From assembly GCA_017999835.1 (NCBI GenBank), contig JAGNLA010000023.1:1-18544 (forward strand): a stretch of DNA of 18,544 nt, written 5' to 3'. Position 1 is the stretch's first letter. Each line of letters opens with the position of its first letter. The notes under the pieces were generated by a model. That model worked only from the letters and a program-made list of their open reading frames with translations, did not search any database and was not told the origin of the DNA. This document shows, in pieces, positions 1 to 6,049 of the stretch. The translations under genes and the position numbers were made by a program. The DNA comes from Caldisericia bacterium (GTDB lineage: Bacteria; Caldisericota; Caldisericia; JAAYUI01).

Positions 1-119
1 TTAGAATTTGTAGTTGTATTTTCAACAGCTTGTTTGTTTCCTGAAGAAGTACAAGCATTGCAAAATAAGCAAAAAATGACAGTTATAATTAAAAGTGAAG
101 TTTTTTTTGATATCGACAT
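1..119 (-). CDS. Lipoprotein, N-terminal fragment (cut by window edge)
   Basis: The first 39 codons of a minus-strand gene are visible; the rest lies outside the window. The start ATG (117-119) is preceded by a strong Shine-Dalgarno AAGGAGG (complement of 127-133) at good spacing, so the gene is very likely real. The product starts MSISKKTSLL and has a hydrophobic stretch of about 14 residues ending in FCNAC, which looks like a lipobox with the lipidated Cys near residue 23. A Thr/Ser/Asn-rich linker follows. The mature protein would be tethered to a membrane on the outside of the cytoplasm. Function cannot be inferred from this fragment. It is divergent from the ssrA-parAB block. Confidence 0.75.
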   Translation of the reverse strand, partial: MSISKKTSLLIITVIFCLFCNACTSSGNKQAVENTTTNS

Positions 120-627
120 ATACAGGCCTCCTTGATTAAGTTAACTATTATAAAAATATTAATAATTTATAAGTTAATTTCAAGGATTATTATTTATTTG
201 ATAAATGAATTTGTTTTATTGAAGTAATAAGTTAGAAAATTACAAATTTACTTTTTTAAGTTGCCTTTTTATGTGAGATACTATTAAATCGTTTAAAGCA
301 TTACAATGATCAAATCTTTTACTTCTAATAAATTGTAGTCACCTTTTTCCTCATGGATAATACAACTTTTACTCTTCTTTGTGGAGCGAGTTGGGATAAG
401 ATTGTTTTTTATTACTTCTCAGGTTCATAGAAATCGTGTGGCTTAGCCATTGATTTCAATATAGCCTTTAAGTTGCAGAAATAGTGTTTATCGACGAAGT
501 CGCATTTAATGAAACCGACGGATTTACTCCGCGGTTTCAATAAAAACATACATCAAGGCAAATAGTTTTGCCAATAAGCCCGATTCGGCTTTAGCCGAAC
601 TAAAACACCGCGAAGCGGAACACCTCT

Positions 628-645
628 TGTTTCACAATGTTTCAC
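628..645 (+). repeat. Tandem parS-like half-sites, block 1
   Basis: TGTTTCAC occurs at 628-635 and again at 638-645, in the same orientation and exactly 10 bp apart, i.e. one helical turn. TGTTTCAC is one half of the well-known bacterial parS palindrome TGTTTCACGTGAAACA, bound by ParB. A parB gene lies 1.3 kb downstream. Binding here is inference. Confidence 0.5.
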
Positions 646-650
646 ACAAC

Positions 651-668
651 TTATCCACATGTGGACGA
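651..668. promoter_or_regulatory. DnaA box pair, head to head
   Basis: TTATCCACA (651-659) is a perfect match to the classical DnaA box TTATNCACA. It abuts TGTGGACGA (660-668), a 7/9 match to the box on the other strand, forming the palindrome TCCACATGTGGA. The same abutting geometry recurs at 4525-4542. Confidence 0.55.
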
Positions 669-720
669 AACCTTGAATCAAAGCCAAAACTAGACTTAAA
701 GATAGATTTTTGATAAAAAA

Positions 721-738
721 TGTTTCACGCAGTTTCAC
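721..738 (+). repeat. Tandem parS-like half-sites, block 2
   Basis: TGTTTCAC (721-728) is followed 10 bp later by AGTTTCAC (731-738), repeating the arrangement of block 1. This block lies directly upstream of the -35 box of the ssrA promoter, where a bound protein could influence transcription of ssrA and the following parA. Confidence 0.45.
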
Positions 739-751
739 GCAAGCGTTTAAC

Positions 752-779
752 TTGCAATTTAAAGCCAGGGTACTATAAT
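752..779 (+). promoter_or_regulatory. ssrA promoter
   Basis: A perfect -10 TATAAT (774-779) lies 16 bp downstream of a -35-like TTGCAA (752-757, 4/6). Transcription would start near 786-787, a few bases before the mature tmRNA 5' end at 791. This is the only convincing promoter I see ahead of parA as well. Confidence 0.7.
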
Positions 780-790
780 GCCAAACTTGA

Positions 791-1135
791 GGGGGTGAAA
801 GGTATCGACACTTGACAAGTGAGCTTTTCGGCAAGCCGAGGTTGACGCCAGGCCTCGTTAAACAGGCGTCAAGGCATTAACTGCCAACAACAACTACGCA
901 CTCGCAGCCTAAGTAGCTGAGACGGCAATGGGCAAGATCTGGTTCCTGTAACCCAAAGCCGACGCACTGGAACTTCCGATGCATCTGCCTCCCGGGTGGT
1001 TGCAAAGGGTACAAACCGGGAAAACCGACTGGAAACTCCGGCTCATACCAGAAGGTTACCTGAGTCGGGAAGCTTGTAATTCCGAGGGTTTGTGAGTCAG
1101 GCTGGACACGGGTTCGAATCCCGTCACCTCCACCA
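791..1135 (+). ncRNA. ssrA: Transfer-messenger RNA (tmRNA)
   Basis: tmRNA rescues stalled ribosomes and tags the unfinished protein for degradation. The 5' end GGGGGTG (791-797) pairs with CACCTCC (1125-1131), followed by the discriminator A and an encoded CCA (1133-1135), forming the tRNA-like acceptor stem. The T-arm is visible as ACGGG-TTCGAAT-CCCGT. The conserved 5' tRNA-like sequence appears as GGTATCGAC. The tag reading frame starts at the resume codon GCC (883) after TAACT, reads ANNNYALAA and ends at TAA (910-912). The terminal YALAA is the classical degradation signal. Length of 345 nt is normal for a one-piece tmRNA. parA starts only 30 bp after its 3' end, so co-transcription and processing are likely. 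Confidence 0.96.
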
Positions 1136-1147
1136 TGGCATTTAAAA

Positions 1148-1162
1148 AGTTGAAAGGCAACT
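1148..1162 (+). promoter_or_regulatory. Small hairpin presenting parA ribosome site
   Basis: AGTTG (1148-1152) and CAACT (1158-1162) form a 5-bp stem whose loop (AAAGG) carries the weak Shine-Dalgarno of parA, whose ATG is at 1166. The only space between the tmRNA 3' end and parA is this short stretch. A role in translation or in RNA processing is inference. Confidence 0.3.
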
Positions 1163-1165
1163 GAT

Positions 1166-1933
1166 ATGGGCAAGATATTTTCTCTCTCCAACCAAAAAGG
1201 CGGAGTCGGCAAAACTACAACAGCCGTAAACCTGGGCTTTGCGCTGGCAAAGATTGGCAAAAAGACTCTTATTTGCGACATCGACCCACAAGGCAACGCA
1301 ACGACCGGTGTCGGCGTCGACCATACCGATAAAAAACATGACTCCTACAAACTGATGATTGGCCAGTCCTCCCTTGAGAGCGCTGTTGTTCAAACCTCCT
1401 ACAACAACCTTTATGTTGTCCCTTCAACAGTGGATCTTGCTGGTGCAGAAATCGAACTTGTGGACATGCAACACAGGGAAACCAAACTCAAAGACGGACT
1501 TAGAGCTGCAAAAGAAATGTTTGACTTCGTGCTCATTGACTGCCCACCATCGCTTGGTCTTTTGACAGTAAACTCATTGGTTGCCGCTGATCAGCTGCTT
1601 ATCCCAATCCAGAGCGAATACTATGCTTTGGAGGGTGTAACCCAGTTGCTTTCAACGTTTCAGCTTATCAGAAAAACACTCAACCCAGCTTTGTCCATCT
1701 TTGGAGTGCTGCTGACCATGTACGATGAGAGAACAACACTCTCTCGTGCAGTTGCAAATGAGATAAAGCAGCACTTTGGAGATGTTCTCTTCAATACCAT
1801 AATCCCAAGAAATGTAAGGATTTCAGAGGCTCCATCCCATGGAAAGCCAATAAGTGTGTACGATCCAACCTCCAAGGGAGCCATAGCATATGAACAGCTT
1901 GCGCAGGAGGTAGTGGAGCGTGTCGGCAAATAA
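1166..1933 (+). CDS. parA: Chromosome partitioning ATPase ParA (Soj-like)
   Basis: ParA is a DNA-binding ATPase that forms dynamic gradients on the nucleoid and moves ParB-bound origins apart. The 255-residue product has the deviant Walker A motif KGGVGKTTT (residues 11-19) with signature Lys11, the Walker A' DIDPQGN (38-44) and Walker B FVLIDCPPS (121-129). It is a short chromosomal-type ParA with no N-terminal DNA-binding extension of the plasmid kind. The ATG at 1166 places the P-loop at the usual distance from the N-terminus; its ribosome site is modest (GAAAGG, 1152-1157). It overlaps parB by 14 nt. No separate promoter is seen, so it is probably read through from ssrA. Confidence 0.96.
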   Translation: MGKIFSLSNQKGGVGKTTTAVNLGFALAKIGKKTLICDIDPQGNATTGVGVDHTDKKHDSYKLMIGQSSLESAVVQTSYNNLYVVPSTVDLAGAEIELVDMQHRETKLKDGLRAAKEMFDFVLIDCPPSLGLLTVNSLVAADQLLIPIQSEYYALEGVTQLLSTFQLIRKTLNPALSIFGVLLTMYDERTTLSRAVANEIKQHFGDVLFNTIIPRNVRISEAPSHGKPISVYDPTSKGAIAYEQLAQEVVERVGK

Positions 1934-2747
1934 ATTTGGTCTTGGGAAAGGTCTTGGAGCGCTTCTGCCCCAGGACGAGCAGAAGGCTGGCGTAACAGAG
2001 CTGCCGATTGGAGACATCGCATACTCTCCATTCCAGCCCCGAACCCAGCTTAACGAGGAATCGCTTGCAGAGCTGGCGCAGTCGATAAAACGTTCTGGAC
2101 TCATCCAGCCAGTTGTCGTTCGGAGAACTCAAACAGGCTACGAGCTGATCGCTGGTGAGCGAAGACTTCGAGCAGCAAGAATTGCCGGTTTTGAGAAGAT
2201 TCCGGTCGTAATTCGCGAGATTTCAGACATTGACGCTGCCGAATTTGGTCTGGTTGAAAACATTCAGAGGGAAGACCTTAACGCCATAGAAATCGCCAGA
2301 GCCATGAGAAGACTCCATGAAGATTTTGGCTACACCCAGGAAGCAATCGCAGAAGGCGTAAAAAAATCGCGCCCATACGTTGCAAACCTCCTAAGGCTTC
2401 TTGACCTTCCAGACATTGTGCAGGACGCAATTCTTACAAATAAAATCTCCGAAGGTCACGGACGGGCTATGCTTTCTCTCAAAGACCAGGACATGATCAT
2501 CGGCATGATGGACAAGGTTGTCAGAAACAACTTCTCGGTGCGTGAAACCGAGAAGGCAGTAAAGATCGCGCTGACTGACCAGCCAAAAAAACCTGTAAAA
2601 ATAGACAAATCACACGAGATGCTCCAGGCTGAATCAATCCTTCGCGAATCGCTTGGGACAAAAGTCCATGTGAGCAAAGGCAGGATAGAAATAGAGTACT
2701 ACTCAAACGAGGATCTTGTCCGAATTTGCGAGGCCATTTCTAAATGA
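1920..2747 (+). CDS. parB: Chromosome partitioning protein ParB (Spo0J-like)
   Basis: ParB is the parS-binding CTPase clamp that loads onto origin-proximal DNA and stimulates ParA. The 275-residue product has the characteristic N-terminal GLGKGLGALLP (residues 7-17). It then shows the ParB N-domain with the CTP-binding GERR motif (79-82) and ENIQRED (113-119), a helix-turn-helix around 138-160 that contacts parS, and a C-terminal dimerisation segment. The start is GTG at 1920, inside the end of parA, with an excellent Shine-Dalgarno AGGAGG at 1905-1910; this decides the start. The stop overlaps the next start as ATGA. Nothing about the sequence looks degenerate. Confidence 0.96.
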   Translation: MSANKFGLGKGLGALLPQDEQKAGVTELPIGDIAYSPFQPRTQLNEESLAELAQSIKRSGLIQPVVVRRTQTGYELIAGERRLRAARIAGFEKIPVVIREISDIDAAEFGLVENIQREDLNAIEIARAMRRLHEDFGYTQEAIAEGVKKSRPYVANLLRLLDLPDIVQDAILTNKISEGHGRAMLSLKDQDMIIGMMDKVVRNNFSVRETEKAVKIALTDQPKKPVKIDKSHEMLQAESILRESLGTKVHVSKGRIEIEYYSNEDLVRICEAISK

Positions 2748-4507
2748 CAGATAGACCAACGGTCTGGGAACCCATAGCCACACCACAGGATTTCAACCAG
2801 AAACCCAGCAACCCAAAACTAAGGATTTGGGCCATGATCGTTGGTCTAGTGCTGATGCTTGGTTTTGTTATTTATGTGACCTTTTTGCCAAGGCAGTACG
2901 AATACATAATAAACATCGACTCAAATCCGCAGGGAGCAAAACTTTACATCAATGACGAAATTCGTGGCACTACCCCTTTGAAGCTATCTCTCCCGCCGTC
3001 TTCCTATACCCTCAAACTGGAGAAGGAAACCTTTAACACATTGACAACAAACATAGACGTGATAAAAGATAATGAGGTTTTCAAGTTTGATTTGACCAAT
3101 CAGGAAGACTCTGTTTACATCACCACCATCCCCGAGGGAGCGATGGTTTTTGTTGATGAAACATTTGTCGGGTTATCGAATCTGAAGTACAAGCGTGATT
3201 TGGAGAACATTCACAAAGTGAAAGTTTCACTTCAGGGCTTCCGACCCCAGGAAAGAACAATAGACTTTTCGCAAGAGCGAGACATCATATTTAATCTCGA
3301 CAAAAGTTTCTACGATGTAAACATCAAGACAAACCCTCAAGGCGCTGTTGTCTACATTGATGAAATATATAAAGGTGAAACCCCCATGACTGTTCAGCTT
3401 CCAGAGGGTGATCACAGCTTAAGGCTGGTTTTATCTGGCAGAAAATCAATCCTTAAGACTGTGAAAGTACAAACACCTCTTGATTTGGATTATTCTTTTG
3501 ATGATGAAGGATTCTTCTTTGACACCATGATAGGCCGCGAGTCTGCGCCAGGTGCAAAGGTCTATTTGTTCCATCTGGACGATAATCTTAAGGTAAACTC
3601 AAAAATCCCGCCGTTGTTTGTTGGTAAAACTCCGATAACGCGCTCTGTAAACGACATAATGACCTATCTGACCACTGACCTCAAAACAAAGAAAGCCCTC
3701 ATTGTTGCAAATCACCAAACTCTTGGTGCAACTATGAGAATCATTGACTTTGACCCAAATATTTCAAACAAGCAGGACTACATTTTACAGCTATCGGGAC
3801 TCTCCCCGATGCTTACGTTTGGACAACCCATTGAAGGGATAGATTTTAACAGCATAATTACCGATACTGAGATAAAATTCCAAGATTTGGACAACAATCT
3901 CCGTTTCAAAGAATATTCTATGAACGGCAGCTATTATATCATTGACAGGGACAACTACCCCAAAGGGACGATACAGTTAAAGGAAAAACCTGAAAAAAAG
4001 ATTATTTCCCCTGACGAAAAATTTTTAGTGACCATCTCAAAGTCGAAAGCCTCTCTCATAAATATGGCAAGCGGCAAAGAATTGCTTTCACAGTCAGGCA
4101 CTTATGCATATTTCACAACAGACTCGAAGTTTGCTGTCATTTATAATCGAAGCCAGCTGGTAAAGATTGATCTTGGAAACTTGTCGAAGGAAACAAAGAC
4201 ATTGACGATAAACGGCAAGCTTATCCCGATGAGTCAGAATTTGGCCATTGAAACAGACAAAGGAAAGATAACCGGAATAGTCGACTTTGAATATGGCAAG
4301 AAAACATCATGGAACGAGATATTCACAGAAAACCCGCTTGAACCACAATATGTTCTGATAAGCAATATTGCTGGAACCGACAACGTATTGGTCATCGGCA
4401 AGCTTTGCGGGGTTAATGTAATGATCAAAGCCGAAGGCAATCCGATGCTCATATATTTCTGGGTTCCTGAAAATGCAATTCTGAAGGTCATTTCTCCAAA
4501 TCTATGA
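2744..4507 (+). CDS. Membrane-anchored PEGA-repeat protein, translationally coupled to parB
   Basis: The 587-residue protein has a proline-rich cytoplasmic N-terminus, one transmembrane helix (about residues 27-48) and three PEGA-like beta-sandwich repeats starting near 54, 124 and 190. Each repeat shows the hallmark NPQGA or PEGA followed by (V/L)Y(I/V)D and a G-TP-type strand. The C-terminal half (about 260-587) is beta-rich and resembles a degenerate beta-propeller, but I cannot assign it. PEGA domains are usually extracytoplasmic and linked to envelope or surface-layer binding. The ATG overlaps the parB stop (ATGA), so expression is probably coupled to parA-parB. This suggests, without proving, a role in anchoring or coordinating chromosome segregation with the envelope. 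Confidence 0.85.
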   Translation: MTDRPTVWEPIATPQDFNQKPSNPKLRIWAMIVGLVLMLGFVIYVTFLPRQYEYIINIDSNPQGAKLYINDEIRGTTPLKLSLPPSSYTLKLEKETFNTLTTNIDVIKDNEVFKFDLTNQEDSVYITTIPEGAMVFVDETFVGLSNLKYKRDLENIHKVKVSLQGFRPQERTIDFSQERDIIFNLDKSFYDVNIKTNPQGAVVYIDEIYKGETPMTVQLPEGDHSLRLVLSGRKSILKTVKVQTPLDLDYSFDDEGFFFDTMIGRESAPGAKVYLFHLDDNLKVNSKIPPLFVGKTPITRSVNDIMTYLTTDLKTKKALIVANHQTLGATMRIIDFDPNISNKQDYILQLSGLSPMLTFGQPIEGIDFNSIITDTEIKFQDLDNNLRFKEYSMNGSYYIIDRDNYPKGTIQLKEKPEKKIISPDEKFLVTISKSKASLINMASGKELLSQSGTYAYFTTDSKFAVIYNRSQLVKIDLGNLSKETKTLTINGKLIPMSQNLAIETDKGKITGIVDFEYGKKTSWNEIFTENPLEPQYVLISNIAGTDNVLVIGKLCGVNVMIKAEGNPMLIYFWVPENAILKVISPNL

Positions 4508-4739
4508 TTACTTATCCACAACATATATCCACATGTTGATAAGTTGATCTAAAAACTAGACATGTTTTGGAGAGCATGTTTTTGGTCAATTAAAAAAATT
4601 GTAATATCCATTTGTATAACCAATATTTTTAAGATGTGGAGCCATCATATTTTTGTTATCACCAAAAGTTATCCACAATCACAAATCGATAACGAAAAAT
4701 TTCTGGCTTATTGATTCTATAAAAATATCATGTATTGAA
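4508..4739. other. DnaA-box cluster in AT-rich gap: candidate replication origin
   Basis: This gap holds two exact DnaA boxes TTATCCACA (4512-4520 and 4669-4677). ATATCCACA (4525-4533) abuts inverted TGTTGATAA (4534-4542), and a weaker match, TTATCACCA, lies at 4656-4664. Between the box groups is about 120 bp of AT-rich DNA suited to unwinding, including a direct repeat CATGTTTT (4561-4568, 4575-4582). DnaA is known to bind clustered boxes next to an unwinding element at oriC, and parAB are commonly origin-proximal. No dnaA or dnaN gene is in the window, so the assignment is inference. Confidence 0.55.
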
Positions 4740-5870
4740 ATGAGAAAACTGGTTGTGATATTGTCTGTAGTCCTGCTTGCTTCGTGCACCTCTCCGACAA
4801 ACTATTGGACTCAGTTTGGCGGTCAGTCAGGATTGCTGTTTGCAACTGGAACAAATCTTGGTTCAGAGATTTCCCTTGCCTGGGATGCCGGTTATGGCAG
4901 AATGTTGTCTATGGTGTGGCCTGTGGCCGATTCCGATCATGTTTATGTGGTCGTTGACAACCCTGATGATTATTATTCAAGTTGTCTGGCATCAATCTCA
5001 AAGCTGACTGGTTTCATCGACAAACCATTGTTCCCGATTGGGCGTGGAACAAGTTTTTCAATGGTGTGTGACAGAAAGTCCATTGTCCTTTCTGATGGGC
5101 CAAACATTACAAGATACGACAAGACGGACATGTCAAAGATGTGGGAGTTCAACCTGGACGAGTCTGAAAACGTATTCCAGTTTTCATCTGTAGACGACAT
5201 TGTTTTCATGGTTACAGACAAGGGCAACATGTACTGTTTGAGCAAAGATACCGGCATGTCGCGCTGGCAGCAAAAAGCCGACGAAAAGTACTTCTATCGC
5301 TGGTGTTGTTCGAACTCGAAAGTGTCACTGGTTGAAGGTTATTCATCCAATGCCATGATGAAGGTGATGGCTTTCGATAATCTTAGCGGAGAATTTCTGT
5401 GGCAGTTTGAAACTGAGGGCGACGCGATGATTCCGCCGCAGATGAATGGTGACAGGATTATCGTTAACTCAACCGGTCAGATTACTCAGCTTGATGTAAA
5501 AACCGGCAAACTTCTATGGTCGCAGCTTGTAAGAAACACTTCAGGATTGCCCAATAAAATCGAAAAACCAGGCTGTTATCTTCAAGATACATACTACTTG
5601 ATAAACGGCAACAGGCTGGTTGGTTACGATATCCAAACCGGTACCGTTGTAGATGAAATAATAATCCCCGTTGAGTCTCAGGTTGCCGGCATGGTCGCCT
5701 CAAAAGACTCGATTTTCATATCCTTTTTTGGCAAGGAATATCTGTTCTGCTACAACATAGACCAAAAGAGGTTTGTAAAAAAATTCGAAGGTGACAGAAC
5801 GGTCATCGGCATGGGCATCTCCGACGGCCTGATAATCCAAACCATCGAATCAGTGCTGTATTTCAAATAG
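4740..5870 (+). CDS. PQQ-type beta-propeller lipoprotein
   Basis: The 376-residue product begins MRKLVVILSVVLLASC, a clean lipoprotein signal with Cys16 as lipidation site. It is followed by repeated propeller blades of the PQQ/BamB type, seen as DxxTGxxxW-like strands: SKDTGMSRWQ, DNLSGEFLWQ, DVKTGKLLWS and DIQTGTVVDE. Such propellers usually act as scaffolds outside the cytoplasm; catalytic PQQ binding is not implied. I chose ATG 4740 because the upstream in-frame extension (from 4653) runs through the DnaA-box region and would bury the signal peptide. No Shine-Dalgarno is visible. A second member of the same type is at 11329-12396. Confidence 0.82.
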   Translation: MRKLVVILSVVLLASCTSPTNYWTQFGGQSGLLFATGTNLGSEISLAWDAGYGRMLSMVWPVADSDHVYVVVDNPDDYYSSCLASISKLTGFIDKPLFPIGRGTSFSMVCDRKSIVLSDGPNITRYDKTDMSKMWEFNLDESENVFQFSSVDDIVFMVTDKGNMYCLSKDTGMSRWQQKADEKYFYRWCCSNSKVSLVEGYSSNAMMKVMAFDNLSGEFLWQFETEGDAMIPPQMNGDRIIVNSTGQITQLDVKTGKLLWSQLVRNTSGLPNKIEKPGCYLQDTYYLINGNRLVGYDIQTGTVVDEIIIPVESQVAGMVASKDSIFISFFGKEYLFCYNIDQKRFVKKFEGDRTVIGMGISDGLIIQTIESVLYFK

Positions 5871-5901
5871 TTATTCCAATAAAACTCAAGTCGATAACGT
5901 A

Positions 5902-5940
5902 TTTGAAGATTTCCCTTTTTTGCATTTTTTGATATAATCA
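5902..5940 (+). promoter_or_regulatory. Promoter of first S9 peptidase
   Basis: A perfect -10 TATAAT (5933-5938) lies 17 bp after TTTCCC (5910-5915), a weak -35 preceded by TTTGAAG (5902-5908). It implies a 5' leader of roughly 100 nt before the ATG at 6050. The arrangement TTTGAAG...TTTCC...TATAATCA recurs ahead of the second S9 gene (7867-7907). Confidence 0.5.
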
Positions 5941-6049
5941 GTATTGGGACGTAAAACTAACTTCTTTATGACGATGAAATATGCATTCAAACAAAACTAA
6001 TTAGGATTATATAAAATTCGCTACAAACAACAGTTTGGAAGGAGTCCTG

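Larger units (their letters stand above)
134..790. other. Long non-coding gap with AT-rich tract and small hairpins
   Basis: No credible gene lies between the divergent lipoprotein gene and ssrA. About 134-280 is extremely AT-rich. Further on are compact inverted repeats: CGAC-GAA-GTCG (492-502), a nested stem from GAAACC (511-516) to GGTTTC (533-538) with an inner CGGA/TCCG, TTCGGCT-TT-AGCCGAA (584-599) and CCGC-GAA-GCGG (608-618). Phased TGTTTCAC repeats and a DnaA box pair follow. The structure density suggests either a regulatory/replication region or an unrecognised structured RNA; I could not match it to a known RNA family. Confidence 0.6.

Noticed and set aside
553-834. Minus-strand open frame of 93 codons upstream of and into ssrA
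   Set aside because: It overlaps the ssrA promoter, the TGTTTCAC repeats and the tmRNA 5' end; no ribosome site and no protein-like composition.
1135-1164. Nine-codon micro-frame MAFKKLKGN ending 1 bp before parA
   Set aside because: Its ATG uses the terminal A of the tmRNA CCA, so normal tmRNA processing would destroy it, and no ribosome site precedes it.
877-1296. Minus-strand open frame of 139 codons
   Set aside because: It is antisense to tmRNA and the start of parA; fully explained as a shadow.
4551-4583. Possible terminator after the PEGA gene (ACATG/CATGT stem with T run)
   Set aside because: Only five base pairs, AT-rich and with a 10-nt loop; too weak to call beside the stronger DnaA-box interpretation.
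4653-4739. 29-codon N-terminal extension of the first PQQ lipoprotein
   Set aside because: It would run through a DnaA box and place the lipoprotein signal in the interior; ATG 4740 gives a textbook signal peptide.
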